Shown: positions 7,970-16,933 of the stretch, one piece after another | Position numbering within the stretch: position 1 is the stretch's first letter | How the letters are laid out: every line of letters starts with the position of its first letter | NCBI RefSeq assembly: GCF_965230735.1 | Contig: NZ_OZ246016.1 | Span: 1,674,001 to 1,738,000, forward strand | Length of the DNA: 64,000 bases | Direction of reading: 5' to 3' | Source: Motiliproteus sp965230735 | GTDB lineage: Bacteria; Pseudomonadota; Gammaproteobacteria; Pseudomonadales; Balneatricaceae | Translations under genes and position numbers: made by a program | Notes under the pieces: model-generated | Database searches by the model: none | What the model saw: the letters and a program-made list of their open reading frames with translations, nothing else | Told to the model about the DNA's origin: nothing

Positions 7970-9184
7970 ATGAAGCTGCCGATTTATCTGGATTACTCTG
8001 CGACCACTCCGATGGACCCGCGGGTTGCCGAAAAGATGACCGAGTGTCTGACTCTGGAAGGTAACTTTGGTAATCCGGCTTCACGTTCCCACCTGTTCGG
8101 CTGGAAGGCGGAAGAAGCGGTCGAGACCGCCCGTCGTCAAGTGGCCGATCTGGTCAACTGTGATCCTCGAGAGATTGTCTGGACTTCCGGCGCGACCGAG
8201 TCCGACAACCTGGCCATCAAGGGGGTGGCCCACTTCTACAGCAAGAAGGGCAAGCACATCATCACCTCCAAGATCGAGCACAAGGCGGTATTGGATACCT
8301 GCCGTCAGCTCGAGCGTGAGGGTTTTGAAGTTACCTATCTGGACCCGCAGCCCAATGGCATCGTGACCCCGGAATCGGTCGCCGAAGCGCTGCGTGAGGA
8401 CACGATTCTGGTGTCGATCATGCACGTCAATAACGAGATCGGTGTGATCAACGATATTGAAGCGATTGGTGAGCTGACCCGTGCCAACAAGGTACTGTTC
8501 CATGTCGATGCGGCTCAGAGTGCCGGTAAGATCAATATCGATCTGGAGCGTCTGAAGGTCGACCTGATGTCCTTTTCCGCCCATAAGGTGTACGGACCCA
8601 AGGGCATCGGTGCGCTGTACGTTCGCCGTAAGCCGCGGGTTCGTCTGGAAGCGCAGATGCACGGCGGTGGTCACGAGCGCGGCATGCGTTCCGGCACCCT
8701 GGCAACTCACCAGATTGTCGGCATGGGCGAGGCTTTTGCGATCGCCAAGGCCGAGATGCACGAAGAGAACAAGCGTTTGCTGAAGCTGCGTCAGCGTCTG
8801 TGGGACGGTGTCCAGGACCTGGAGCAGGTATTCTGCAACGGTGATTTTGACCAGCGTGTCGCCAGCAATATCAATGTCAGCTTCAACTTCGTCGAAGGCG
8901 AGTCGCTGCTGATGGCGCTGAAGGACCTGGCGGTTTCCTCCGGTTCGGCCTGTACATCGGCCAGCCTTGAGCCTTCTTATGTGCTGCGGGCGCTGGGCAT
9001 GAACGACGAGCTGGCACACAGCTCAATCCGTTTCAGCTTCGGTCGCTTCACCACCGAAGAAGATGTGGACTTTGCAATTGATAAGATCCGGACTGCGGTC
9101 TCCAAGCTGCGCGAACTGTCGCCGCTATGGGATATGTACAAAGACGGCGTTGATCTGGACAAGGTCGAGTGGGTCAGCCACTAA
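7970..9184 (+). CDS. iscS: Cysteine desulfurase IscS
   Basis: IscS is the PLP enzyme that removes sulfur from cysteine and passes it as persulfide to IscU and to tRNA thiolation partners. The chosen ATG (7970, after a GGAGA ribosome site) gives 404 residues, identical in length to E. coli IscS. Visible residues are K206 in SAHKVYGPKG (the PLP Schiff base) and C328 in SSGSACTSAS (the persulfide carrier). The C-terminus has the SPLWDMYKDG segment that contacts IscU. A longer reading frame runs upstream into iscR but has no conserved sequence. Confidence 0.98.
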   Translation: MKLPIYLDYSATTPMDPRVAEKMTECLTLEGNFGNPASRSHLFGWKAEEAVETARRQVADLVNCDPREIVWTSGATESDNLAIKGVAHFYSKKGKHIITSKIEHKAVLDTCRQLEREGFEVTYLDPQPNGIVTPESVAEALREDTILVSIMHVNNEIGVINDIEAIGELTRANKVLFHVDAAQSAGKINIDLERLKVDLMSFSAHKVYGPKGIGALYVRRKPRVRLEAQMHGGGHERGMRSGTLATHQIVGMGEAFAIAKAEMHEENKRLLKLRQRLWDGVQDLEQVFCNGDFDQRVASNINVSFNFVEGESLLMALKDLAVSSGSACTSASLEPSYVLRALGMNDELAHSSIRFSFGRFTTEEDVDFAIDKIRTAVSKLRELSPLWDMYKDGVDLDKVEWVSH

Positions 9185-9216
9185 GGCTCCCACCGATCAA
9201 CAAGAGGTAGAGAGAG

Positions 9217-9597
9217 ATGGCATATAGCGAAGAAGTACTGGACCACTACGAAAACCCGCGCAATGTCGGCAAGATGGACGACAAAGACCAGCAGGTCGGC
9301 ACCGGCATGGTTGGTGCCCCGGCCTGTGGCGATGTGATGCGTTTGCAGATCAAAGTCAGCGACGAGGGTGTTATCGAGGATGCCAAGTTCAAGACCTACG
9401 GTTGCGGCTCGGCGATCGCCTCCAGTTCCCTGGTGACCGAATGGGTCAAGGGGATGACGTTGGATCAGGCGGCGGATCTGAAAAACACTCAGATCTCCGA
9501 AGAGCTGGCCTTGCCGCCGGTGAAGATTCACTGCTCCGTGCTGGCCGAAGATGCGATCAAGGCAGCGATCGCTGATTATCGGAAGAAAAACGCGTAA
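9217..9597 (+). CDS. iscU: Fe-S cluster assembly scaffold IscU
   Basis: IscU is the scaffold on which [2Fe-2S] and [4Fe-4S] clusters form before transfer by HscBA. The 126-residue protein has the three ligands C37 (GAPACGD), C63 (YGCGSAIASSS) and C106 (KIHCSVLAEDA). It also has the LPPVK motif (99-103) recognised by the chaperone HscA. It lies 32 bp after iscS with an AGAGAG ribosome site, in the usual isc order. Confidence 0.98.
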   Translation: MAYSEEVLDHYENPRNVGKMDDKDQQVGTGMVGAPACGDVMRLQIKVSDEGVIEDAKFKTYGCGSAIASSSLVTEWVKGMTLDQAADLKNTQISEELALPPVKIHCSVLAEDAIKAAIADYRKKNA

Positions 9598-9658
9598 CAG
9601 ATGGGCGGCCGGAGGCAGGTTCAGCTTTCGGCTGGTCTTACAAGATTAAGGAAGTGCT

Positions 9659-9982
9659 ATGGCAATCACCATGACGACGGCAGCCCATAACCATGTCAGT
9701 CGATTCCTCGAGAATCGAGGCGGCGGCGTGGGTATCCGCCTGGCGGTACGTACCACCGGTTGTTCCGGAATGGGTTACGTACTCGAGTTTGCCGATGAGG
9801 TGGCCGAAGAAGATCAGGTGTTCGACATTGAAGGCCTGAAGGTGGTGATCGACCCCAAGAGCTTGGTTTACCTGGATGGGACCGAGCTTGATTTCGTCAA
9901 AGAGGGGTTGAACGAAGGCTTCAAGTTCAACAACCCCAATGCCCGTAGCGAGTGCGGCTGTGGTGAGAGCTTCAGCGTTTGA
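9659..9982 (+). CDS. iscA: A-type Fe-S carrier IscA
   Basis: IscA receives Fe-S clusters or iron and passes them to target apoproteins. The 107-residue protein has the HesB/IscA fold with the three invariant cysteines C35 (TTGCSGMGY), C99 and C101 (ECGCGESF). It is the fourth gene of the isc operon. Its 3' end overlaps imperfect 21-bp tandem repeats that run past the stop codon (listed separately). Confidence 0.97.
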   Translation: MAITMTTAAHNHVSRFLENRGGGVGIRLAVRTTGCSGMGYVLEFADEVAEEDQVFDIEGLKVVIDPKSLVYLDGTELDFVKEGLNEGFKFNNPNARSECGCGESFSV

Positions 9983-10030
9983 GGCGAGGGCTTCTGCGTT
10001 TGAGGTCAATCCTCGGCGTTTAAAGGAGCC
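9968..10030 (+). repeat. Imperfect 21-bp tandem repeats across the iscA stop codon
   Basis: Units starting at 9968, 9989 and about 10010 share GCTTC-GCGTTTGAGG-type cores. GCGTTTGAGG recurs exactly at 9975 and 9996, and the third unit is weaker. The period keeps the reading frame, so the second unit looks like a second, untranslated copy of the iscA end with its own in-frame stop. Confidence 0.55.
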
Positions 10031-10058
10031 GCGGCATCTGACGTTTTAACCGAACCTC

Positions 10059-10080
10059 GGGAGGTGGGTTTTAGCCTCCC
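10059..10080 (+). other. Small stem-loop between iscA and hscB
   Basis: GGGAGG (10059-10064) can pair with CCTCCC (10075-10080) around a T-rich loop. There is no following T run, so it is more likely a processing or stability element in the polycistronic RNA than a terminator. The iscA-hscB gap (146 bp) is the longest in the operon. Confidence 0.4.
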
Positions 10081-10128
10081 ATTCAGTGCCTGAAACCAGC
10101 AGACACGGAACCTACCTAAGCTGAATCC

Positions 10129-10668
10129 ATGGCTATCGAACAAAATTACTTCATCCTGTTTGAGCTGCCTCAGCAGTATCAAGTTGACACGGCGCTGTTG
10201 TCCGACCGTTATCGGGCCCTGCAAAAGACTCTCCACCCTGATCGATATGCCCATAAAAGTGAGCGCGAACAGCTGCAGGCGGTTCAAGCTTCCGCCCATC
10301 TGAATGAGGCGCTGGCGACCTTGAAATCGCCGCTGCGGCGGGCGGCTTATCTGTTGTCACTCAAGGGCGTCGATACCGACAGCAGTCATCAGACCGTTTC
10401 GGACGGTGCTTTCCTGATGCAGCAGATGATGTTGCGCGAACAGCTCGATGATGCGCGGGATGCGGCTGATCCCTTTGATGCGCTGGAGGAGTTGCTGCAC
10501 CAGCTTCAGGGTAGCGAGGCGGAATTGCAGGGCGCACTCGAATCACAGCTACAAAGTGATGATCCGGCGGTGCTGGGCGAGGCGCTGGATAATCTGCAAA
10601 AATTACAGTTTTTTGACAAATTACGGCACGAGATCGAGCGGGTCGAAGACGAGCTGGATGATCTCTAA
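10129..10668 (+). CDS. hscB: Fe-S cluster co-chaperone HscB
   Basis: HscB is a J-domain co-chaperone that delivers IscU to HscA and stimulates its ATPase. The 179-residue product has an N-terminal J domain with the HPD tripeptide in LHPDRYAH (about 36-43). The C-terminal three-helix IscU-binding domain starts around residue 85. Between hscB and the preceding iscA is a 146-bp gap. hscA follows after 46 bp. Confidence 0.96.
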   Translation: MAIEQNYFILFELPQQYQVDTALLSDRYRALQKTLHPDRYAHKSEREQLQAVQASAHLNEALATLKSPLRRAAYLLSLKGVDTDSSHQTVSDGAFLMQQMMLREQLDDARDAADPFDALEELLHQLQGSEAELQGALESQLQSDDPAVLGEALDNLQKLQFFDKLRHEIERVEDELDDL

Positions 10669-10714
10669 CTACCCTGATCAAAGCGGGGCCTGACCTAAAA
10701 GGATACAAACCTAG

Positions 10715-12631
10715 ATGGCATTACTACAGATTGCGGAGCCGGGGCAGAGTGCCAAGCCCCATCAGCACAAGCTGGCAGTTGGAATCGATCTGGGAACCAC
10801 CAATTCTCTGGTGGCCACCGTGCGCAGCGGCGAGGCGGATACGCTGGCCGATGTAGAGGGGCGTCACCTATTGCCATCGGTGGTGCGCTATCACGGCGGT
10901 GACCAGGCGCCGGAAGTCGGCCATTCTGCCCGCGAGGCCGCCGCGAGTGATCCGCTCAACACCATCGTGTCGGTGAAACGCTTTATGGGGCGTGGACTGG
11001 CTGATGTGAAAGGTCTGGGCGAACAGCTGCCCTACGATTTTATCGAGACCGACGGTGGTATGCCTTATCTACAGACCGTAGCCGGCGAGAAAAGCCCGGT
11101 GCAGGTCTCAGCCGATATTCTCAAAACCCTCGCTGATCGGGGGCGCGAAGCGCTGAGTGGTGAGCTGGTTGGTGCGGTGATCACGGTGCCGGCTTATTTC
11201 GACGAGGCTCAGCGCCAGGCCACCAAGGATGCTGCCAAGTTGGCGGGTATCAATGTGCTGCGGTTGCTCAATGAGCCGACGGCCGCGGCGGTTGCCTATG
11301 GCCTGGACAGCGCGGCTGAAGGCACCTTTGCTATCTACGACCTGGGTGGCGGAACCTTCGATATTTCGATTCTGCGTCTCAATCGGGGCGTTTTCGAGGT
11401 GCTTTCCACCGGGGGCGACAGTGCGCTGGGCGGTGATGACTTCGATCATGCCGTTGCCGAGTGGGTGCTGCAGCAGATGGGTGTCAGTGAGTTGCCGCAA
11501 CACGAGCAACGCCGCCTGCTGGATCTGGGTCGTTCGGTCAAGGAGCGGTTGAGCGAAGTTGATCAGGTCGAGCTGAGTTTTGAACTGGGTGGTCAGTCCT
11601 GGCAGGGTGCGTTAAGCCTAGAGCAATTCAATAGTTTGATCGAACCCAAGATCAAGCAAACCTTGCGTGCCTGTCGCCGGGCGTTGAAGGACGCCGGTGT
11701 CGATGCCGAGCAGATCAGCGAAGTGGTGATGGTGGGTGGCTCTACCCGGGTACCCCATGTCCGCACGCTAGTGGAAAAGTTCTTCGGCAATGTGCCTCAC
11801 AGTGAGATCGATCCGGATCGGGTGGTTGCGATCGGTGCGGCGATTCAAGCCGATGTTCTGGCCGGCAACAAGCCCGATGCCGAGATGCTGTTGCTGGATG
11901 TGATTCCGCTATCGCTGGGGCTCGAAACCATGGGCGGTCTGGTCGAGAAAGTAATCGATCGGAACACGCCGATCCCGGTCGCCCGTGCCCAGGAGTTCAC
12001 CACCTATAAGGATGGTCAGACCGCGATGGCGATTCACGTGTTGCAGGGCGAGCGTGAACTGGTCGACGACTGCCGTTCACTATCGCGCTTTGAATTACGT
12101 GGTATCCCGCCGATGGCGGCAGGGAACGCCAAGGTGCGGGTGACCTTCCAGGTTGATGCCGACGGCCTGTTGGCGGTGACGGCTCGCGAAATAAACAGCG
12201 GTGTTGAGAGCTCGGTGGAGGTGAAGCCTTCCTATGGCCTGAGTGACGGCGAGATCGCCCGGATGATCCAGGATTCGTTCAGTCACGCCCAGGAAGATCA
12301 CGATGCCCGTACATTGCGTGAGCAGCAGGTCGAGGCGGATCGGTTGGTGGAAGCGCTCGAGAGCGCGCTGGCGGCCGATGGTGAGCGCCTTCTTAATGCG
12401 GATGATCTGGCTGCACTGTATCAGGGTGTCGAGCAGCTCAAGCGGGTTCGTCAGGGTACCGATCACAAGTTGATCGCCAAGGGGATCGAGGTGCTGTCGG
12501 CGGCTAGCGATGAGTTTGCTGCGCGCCGGATGGATGAGGGCGTGCGTCAGGCGCTGTCCGGTCATGCGGTCGATGAGCTCAATCCCGATGAGCAAGAACT
12601 GTCCGATCTGCCCGATTGTTTGAAAAAGTAA
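10715..12631 (+). CDS. hscA: Hsp70-type Fe-S chaperone HscA
   Basis: HscA is the specialised Hsp70 that binds the LPPVK motif of IscU and drives cluster transfer. The 638-residue protein has the ATPase signatures GIDLGTTNSLVA (about 23-34), IYDLGGGTFDISIL (about 208-221) and VVMVGGSTRVPHV (about 337-349). The substrate-binding domain follows from about residue 390. Length and order (after hscB, before fdx) are canonical. Confidence 0.97.
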   Translation: MALLQIAEPGQSAKPHQHKLAVGIDLGTTNSLVATVRSGEADTLADVEGRHLLPSVVRYHGGDQAPEVGHSAREAAASDPLNTIVSVKRFMGRGLADVKGLGEQLPYDFIETDGGMPYLQTVAGEKSPVQVSADILKTLADRGREALSGELVGAVITVPAYFDEAQRQATKDAAKLAGINVLRLLNEPTAAAVAYGLDSAAEGTFAIYDLGGGTFDISILRLNRGVFEVLSTGGDSALGGDDFDHAVAEWVLQQMGVSELPQHEQRRLLDLGRSVKERLSEVDQVELSFELGGQSWQGALSLEQFNSLIEPKIKQTLRACRRALKDAGVDAEQISEVVMVGGSTRVPHVRTLVEKFFGNVPHSEIDPDRVVAIGAAIQADVLAGNKPDAEMLLLDVIPLSLGLETMGGLVEKVIDRNTPIPVARAQEFTTYKDGQTAMAIHVLQGERELVDDCRSLSRFELRGIPPMAAGNAKVRVTFQVDADGLLAVTAREINSGVESSVEVKPSYGLSDGEIARMIQDSFSHAQEDHDARTLREQQVEADRLVEALESALAADGERLLNADDLAALYQGVEQLKRVRQGTDHKLIAKGIEVLSAASDEFAARRMDEGVRQALSGHAVDELNPDEQELSDLPDCLKK

Positions 12632-12673
12632 CTATTTGTCCGTGGGTGAATCACCCCAAAACGAGGAATTCCG

Positions 12674-13012
12674 ATGCCCCAGTTGATTTTTCTACCCCAC
12701 CACGAGCTTTGTCCCGAGGGCAAGGTGGTTGAGGTCGAGCCGGGTGTGACCGTTCTTGATGCGGCGCTGGCCGAAGGGATCGAGATCGAGCACGCCTGTG
12801 AAAAATCCTGTGCCTGCACGACCTGTCATGTCATCGTGCGTGAAGGTTTCGATTCGATGGAAGAGTCCGACGAGCTGGAAGACGACATGCTCGATAAAGC
12901 CTGGGGCTTGGAGCCGGATTCACGCTTGAGTTGTCAGGCGGTGGTTGCTGACGAGGATCTGGTAATCGAGATTCCGAAGTACACCCTTAACCAGGTATCG
13001 GAGAATCACTGA
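12674..13012 (+). CDS. fdx: ISC-system [2Fe-2S] ferredoxin
   Basis: Fdx is an adrenodoxin-type ferredoxin that supplies electrons for cluster assembly on IscU. The 112-residue protein has the ligand pattern C42-x5-C48-x2-C51 and C87 (RLSCQAVV). An additional C46 lies inside the loop. It follows hscA by 42 bp and has a GAGGAATT ribosome site. Confidence 0.96.
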   Translation: MPQLIFLPHHELCPEGKVVEVEPGVTVLDAALAEGIEIEHACEKSCACTTCHVIVREGFDSMEESDELEDDMLDKAWGLEPDSRLSCQAVVADEDLVIEIPKYTLNQVSENH

Positions 13013-13042
13013 TACCTTTAATTAATGCCGGGAGGAAGACCC

Positions 13043-13243
13043 ATGTCACTGAAGTGGATCGACACCCTTGATATCGCCATCGAGCTGAGTGAAAAGTACC
13101 CCGACGTCGACCCGACATCGATCCGGTTTACCGATCTTTATACCTGGGTGCTGGAGCTGGAAGAGTTCGACGATGATCCCAAGCACTGCGGCGAGAAGAT
13201 CCTAGAGGCGATCCAGGCGGCCTGGATCGACGAGATGGACTAG
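13043..13243 (+). CDS. iscX: Fe-S assembly protein IscX
   Basis: IscX (YfhJ) is a small acidic protein that binds IscS and modulates iron delivery and desulfurase rate. I chose the ATG at 13043, behind a GGGAGGAAG ribosome site, which gives 66 residues beginning MSLKWIDTLDIAIELSEKYP, the family's usual length. An in-frame ATG at 13025 lacks a good ribosome site. It has the typical RFTDLYTWV segment and an acidic C-terminus. It is the last gene of the isc operon. Confidence 0.96.
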   Translation: MSLKWIDTLDIAIELSEKYPDVDPTSIRFTDLYTWVLELEEFDDDPKHCGEKILEAIQAAWIDEMD

Positions 13244-13275
13244 CGAAAGCGACTGAATCATCCGCCCGATATTGC

Positions 13276-13310
13276 AAACAGCTCTGAATAGCCATTGTTC
13301 AGGGCTGTTT
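13276..13310 (+). terminator. Probable terminator hairpin after iscX
   Basis: AAACAGCTCTGAA (13276-13288) pairs with TTCAGGGCTGTTT (13298-13310) over 13 positions with one G-T wobble. The following T tract is poor, so termination strength is uncertain. The right arm overlaps the spacer of the predicted guaB promoter. Confidence 0.55.
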
Positions 13311-13323
13311 GTCGTTATATAAT
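13295..13323 (+). promoter_or_regulatory. Predicted guaB promoter
   Basis: A perfect TATAAT (13318-13323) lies 17 bp after TTGTTC (13295-13300). If used, it gives a 5' leader of about 315 bases that contains the whole palindromic element at 13340-13608. Confidence 0.5.
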
Positions 13324-13339
13324 CCGCCGTTTTTTCCCG

Positions 13340-13608
13340 AGGGAGCCTGCGAACAAGCCCCTACGGCTTCTGCAAGTGCCTGAAGTGCGCAAGTTCTAGG
13401 CGCAAGCTGCAGCTAATGGCCTTCGCCCTTGGCAAAGGTTGTAACGACGAAATTGTGTGCTTCAGGTCTTGCCCTACGGGGATTTCAGCTTGACCCGCAC
13501 TCTGCGTTTCAGCTTTTCGTAAGGTCTAGACATTGCTTCAAAGCTGCGCCTTGATTGCGAATCAAGCTGAAAGCCAGAAGCGCGTAAGGACTTATTCGCA
13601 GGTTCCCT
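13340..13608. repeat. MITE-like imperfect palindromic element in the guaB leader
   Basis: The ends are inverted copies. About 33 bp at 13340-13372 match the reverse complement of 13575-13608 with four transitions and one indel. Weaker inverted similarity continues inward for about 50 more bases on each side. The core also has CTTGATT-GCG-AATCAAG (13550-13566). There is no convincing reading frame, and no target duplication is visible. The size (~270 bp) and structure suggest a non-autonomous mobile or multi-copy element. It fills most of the otherwise geneless 13244-13643 stretch. Confidence 0.6.
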
Positions 13609-13643
13609 AGGCGCAGCCCCTGCCCGATTTGGAGGTTTTACCC

Positions 13644-15113
13644 ATGTTGCGTGTTGCTCAGGAAGCATTGACCTTCGACGACGTTCTGCTGGTACCCGGC
13701 TATTCCGAGGTACTGCCCAAAGATGTCTGCCTCAAGACCCGTCTGACCCGTGGAATCGAGCTGAATATCCCGCTGGTATCGGCTGCGATGGATACCGTAA
13801 CCGAATCGCGTCTGGCCATCGCCATGGCTCAGGAAGGTGGCATCGGTATTATCCACAAGAACATGACCATCGAGCAGCAGGCTGCCGAGGTGCTGAAGGT
13901 TAAGCGCTTTGAGAGCGGTGTGGTCAAGGACCCGGTCACCTGCAGTTCCGATCTGACCGTCGGCGAGCTGCACAAGCTGGCCGAGCAACATGGCTTCTCC
14001 GGTTTCCCGGTTCTCGATGGTGACGACCTGGTCGGTATCGTGACCAGCCGCGACATGCGTTTCGAGCGCCATCTCGATGCGACGGTTGCTTCTATCATGA
14101 CTCCCAAGGATCGTCTGGTTACGGTTCAGGAAGGGGTTGATCCTGACAAGGTTCGCAACCTGCTGCGCAAGCACCGGATCGAGAAGATCCTGGTGGTGGA
14201 CGCGGATTTCCGTCTGCAGGGGATGATGACCGTTAAGGACATGAACAAGGCCAAAGCCTACCCCAACGCCGCCAAGGACAGCGAAGGTCGACTGATTGTC
14301 GGTGCCGCGGTCGGTACCGGCCCGGAGACCCCGGACCGTATTACCGCGCTGGTCAATGCCGGTGTCGACGTGGTGATTATCGATACCGCCCACGGCCACT
14401 CCAAAGGGGTCATTGACCGGGTTCGCTGGGCCAAAGAAACTTTCCCGCAGCTGCAGGTAATTGGCGGCAACATCGCCACCGCCGAAGCGGCGACTGCGCT
14501 GGCGGATGCCGGTGCTGATGGTGTTAAGGTCGGTATCGGCCCGGGTTCCATCTGTACCACCCGAATCGTCGCCGGTGTCGGTGTACCGCAGATCTCCGCG
14601 GTTGCCAATGTGGCGGCAGCGCTGGCCGAGCGTGGCGTGCCTTTGATCGCCGATGGCGGTGTGCGCTTCTCCGGTGACCTGTCCAAGGCCATCGTCGCCG
14701 GTGCTTCTGCCGTGATGGTCGGCGGTATGCTGGCCGGTACCGACGAAGCCCCCGGTGAGGTTGAACTGTTCCAGGGCCGGGCCTTTAAAGCCTATCGCGG
14801 CATGGGCTCGATCGGTGCCATGGCGCAATCGCAGGGCTCCTCGGACCGTTACTTCCAGGACAGCAGCGCCGGGGCCGAGAAGCTGGTGCCGGAAGGGATC
14901 GAAGGCCGGGTGCCCTGTAAAGGCCCGATGTCGGCGGTGGTGCACCAGCTGATGGGCGGGCTGCGCTCCAGCATGGGCTACACCGGTAGCGCCAATGTGG
15001 AGCAGATGCGCACCGAGCCGCAGTTTGTTCGCATCACCGGTGCCGGCATGAAGGAAAGCCACGTCCACGATGTGACCATCACCAAGGAAGCGCCCAACTA
15101 TCGCGTGGGCTAA
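13644..15113 (+). CDS. guaB: IMP dehydrogenase
   Basis: GuaB oxidises IMP to XMP with NAD, the first step to GMP. The chosen ATG (13644, after TGGAGGT) gives 489 residues. Visible features are the N-terminal TFDDVLLVPG, a pair of CBS domains (about 90-205), the catalytic loop GPGSICTTRIV with its active-site Cys (about 302), and the flap region near 400. The C-terminal KESHVHDVTITKEAPNY is typical. guaA follows after 110 bp with a terminator hairpin between them, so guaA probably has partial or separate transcription. Confidence 0.98.
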   Translation: MLRVAQEALTFDDVLLVPGYSEVLPKDVCLKTRLTRGIELNIPLVSAAMDTVTESRLAIAMAQEGGIGIIHKNMTIEQQAAEVLKVKRFESGVVKDPVTCSSDLTVGELHKLAEQHGFSGFPVLDGDDLVGIVTSRDMRFERHLDATVASIMTPKDRLVTVQEGVDPDKVRNLLRKHRIEKILVVDADFRLQGMMTVKDMNKAKAYPNAAKDSEGRLIVGAAVGTGPETPDRITALVNAGVDVVIIDTAHGHSKGVIDRVRWAKETFPQLQVIGGNIATAEAATALADAGADGVKVGIGPGSICTTRIVAGVGVPQISAVANVAAALAERGVPLIADGGVRFSGDLSKAIVAGASAVMVGGMLAGTDEAPGEVELFQGRAFKAYRGMGSIGAMAQSQGSSDRYFQDSSAGAEKLVPEGIEGRVPCKGPMSAVVHQLMGGLRSSMGYTGSANVEQMRTEPQFVRITGAGMKESHVHDVTITKEAPNYRVG

Positions 15114-15130
15114 GCAGAATAAGTAAACCG

Positions 15131-15164
15131 ATGGGGCTGTAGTTGCAGCCCCATTGTTTTTTTT
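15131..15164 (+). terminator. Terminator hairpin after guaB
   Basis: ATGGGGCTG (15131-15139) pairs perfectly with CAGCCCCAT (15146-15154), followed by TG and eight T residues. It separates guaB from guaA and may act as an attenuator rather than a full stop. Confidence 0.85.
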
Positions 15165-15223
15165 ATCGCTTTATTTGATAAGCAGATACAGACGGTGAAA
15201 GACCGTCGGCGGAGACCAATACC

Positions 15224-16801
15224 GTGACCCAAGATATCCATGCACAACGTATTCTGATTCTGGACTTCGGATCCCAGTACACTCAGCTGATCGCCCGCCG
15301 GGTGCGTGAGTGTGGGGTTTACTCGGAAATTCGTGCCTTCGACATGAGCGAAGAGGAGATCCGCGAGTTTAATCCCAAGGGGATCATCCTGGCGGGTGGA
15401 CCGGAGTCGGTAACCGGTTCCGATACCCCGCGGGCACCGCAGCTGGTGTTTGAGCTGGGCGTACCGGTCCTGGGTATCTGCTACGGCATGCAGACCATGG
15501 CCGAGCAGTTGGGTGGTAAGGTTGAAAGCTCCGATCTGCGCGAATTCGGTTATGCCCAGGTTCGCACCGAAGGCAAGAGTGCGCTGCTGGACGGCATCGA
15601 AGATCACGTCGCCAACAACGGTGTGCTGTTGCTGGACGTATGGATGAGCCACGGCGACAAGGTCACCGAAATGCCGGAAGGCTTCCACCTGATGGCGGCC
15701 ACCGAGAGTGCGCCGATCGCCGGTATGTACGACGAGCAGCGTAAGTTCTACGGGGTTCAGTTCCACCCGGAAGTGACTCACACCAAACAGGGTGACCGTA
15801 TCCTGTCCCGCTTCGTGCGTGATATCTGCGGCACCGAAGCACTCTGGACGCCGACTAACATCGTTAAAGATGCGATCGAGCAGGTGCGCGAGCAGGTTGG
15901 TGACGACCACGTGCTGCTGGGACTGTCCGGCGGTGTCGACTCTTCCGTGGTGGCGGCGCTGCTGCACAAGGCGATCGGCGATCAACTGACCTGTGTGTTT
16001 GTCGACAACGGCCTGCTGCGTAAGCACGAAGGTGATCAGGTGATGGACATGTTCGCCAAGAACATGGGCGTCAAGGTCATCCGCGCCGACGCCGAAGAGC
16101 TGTTCCTGGGCAAACTCAAGGGAATCAGCGATCCGGAGCAGAAGCGCAAGATTATCGGTAACACCTTTATCGAGGTGTTCGACGACGAAGCGGCCAAGAT
16201 CGACAACGTCAAATGGCTGGCCCAGGGCACCATCTACCCGGACGTGATCGAATCCGCCGCTGCCAAGACCGGCAAGGCCCATGTGATCAAATCGCACCAC
16301 AATGTCGGCGGTCTGCCCGACGACATGAAGCTGGATCTGGTCGAGCCGCTGCGTGAGCTGTTCAAAGACGAAGTGCGCAAGATCGGCCTGGAACTGGGCC
16401 TGCCCTACGACATGGTCTACCGTCACCCGTTCCCGGGACCGGGTCTGGGGGTTCGGATTCTCGGCGAAGTTAAGAAAGAGTACGCCGACATTCTGCGTGA
16501 AGCCGATGCGATCTTTATCGAGGAGCTGCACAAGTCCGGTTGGTACCATAAAACCAGCCAGGCGTTTGTGGTCTTCCTGCCGGTTAAATCTGTTGGCGTG
16601 GTCGGTGATGGTCGTCGCTACGAGTACGTGGTCTCACTGCGTGCGGTCGAAACCATCGACTTTATGACCGCCCGCTGGGCACACCTACCCTACGAACTGC
16701 TGGAAACCGTATCCGGTCGGATCATCAACGAGATTTCGGGGATCTCCCGGGTCGCTTACGACGTATCCAGCAAGCCGCCGGCGACCATCGAATGGGAATA
16801 A
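15224..16801 (+). CDS. guaA: GMP synthase (glutamine-hydrolysing)
   Basis: GuaA converts XMP to GMP using ATP and glutamine. The 525-residue protein joins a class I glutamine amidotransferase domain (about 1-200: catalytic C86 in GICYGMQ, HPEVTH later in the domain) to an ATP-pyrophosphatase domain (LSGGVDSSVVAALL) and a C-terminal dimerisation domain ending PATIEWE. The start is GTG at 15224 behind CGGAGA. A terminator follows 39 bp after the stop. Confidence 0.98.
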   Translation: MTQDIHAQRILILDFGSQYTQLIARRVRECGVYSEIRAFDMSEEEIREFNPKGIILAGGPESVTGSDTPRAPQLVFELGVPVLGICYGMQTMAEQLGGKVESSDLREFGYAQVRTEGKSALLDGIEDHVANNGVLLLDVWMSHGDKVTEMPEGFHLMAATESAPIAGMYDEQRKFYGVQFHPEVTHTKQGDRILSRFVRDICGTEALWTPTNIVKDAIEQVREQVGDDHVLLGLSGGVDSSVVAALLHKAIGDQLTCVFVDNGLLRKHEGDQVMDMFAKNMGVKVIRADAEELFLGKLKGISDPEQKRKIIGNTFIEVFDDEAAKIDNVKWLAQGTIYPDVIESAAAKTGKAHVIKSHHNVGGLPDDMKLDLVEPLRELFKDEVRKIGLELGLPYDMVYRHPFPGPGLGVRILGEVKKEYADILREADAIFIEELHKSGWYHKTSQAFVVFLPVKSVGVVGDGRRYEYVVSLRAVETIDFMTARWAHLPYELLETVSGRIINEISGISRVAYDVSSKPPATIEWE

Positions 16802-16839
16802 GCGGTTATTGCTGGGTTCGGTGAGCTGAACGCACAGTG

Positions 16840-16872
16840 AAAAAAGGCGGCACTTGATGTGCCGCCTTTTTT
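16840..16872. terminator. Bidirectional-type terminator after guaA
   Basis: GGCGGCAC (16846-16853) pairs with GTGCCGCC (16859-16866). Runs of A precede and T follow. The IS3-family element starts only eight bases beyond it. Confidence 0.88.
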
Positions 16873-16933
16873 GTTTGGCTTGTCCCGTCCTGAATAACGT
16901 TGACACTTTTCGATCATTAACTCGGGAAGTGAC

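Noticed and set aside
13638..15068. Long open frame (476 residues) antisense to guaB
   Set aside because: It is the codon-bias shadow of guaB on the other strand and encodes a Gln/His/Gly-rich sequence without a family. Similar shadows lie opposite gcvP (53189-55132), guaA, glyA and others.
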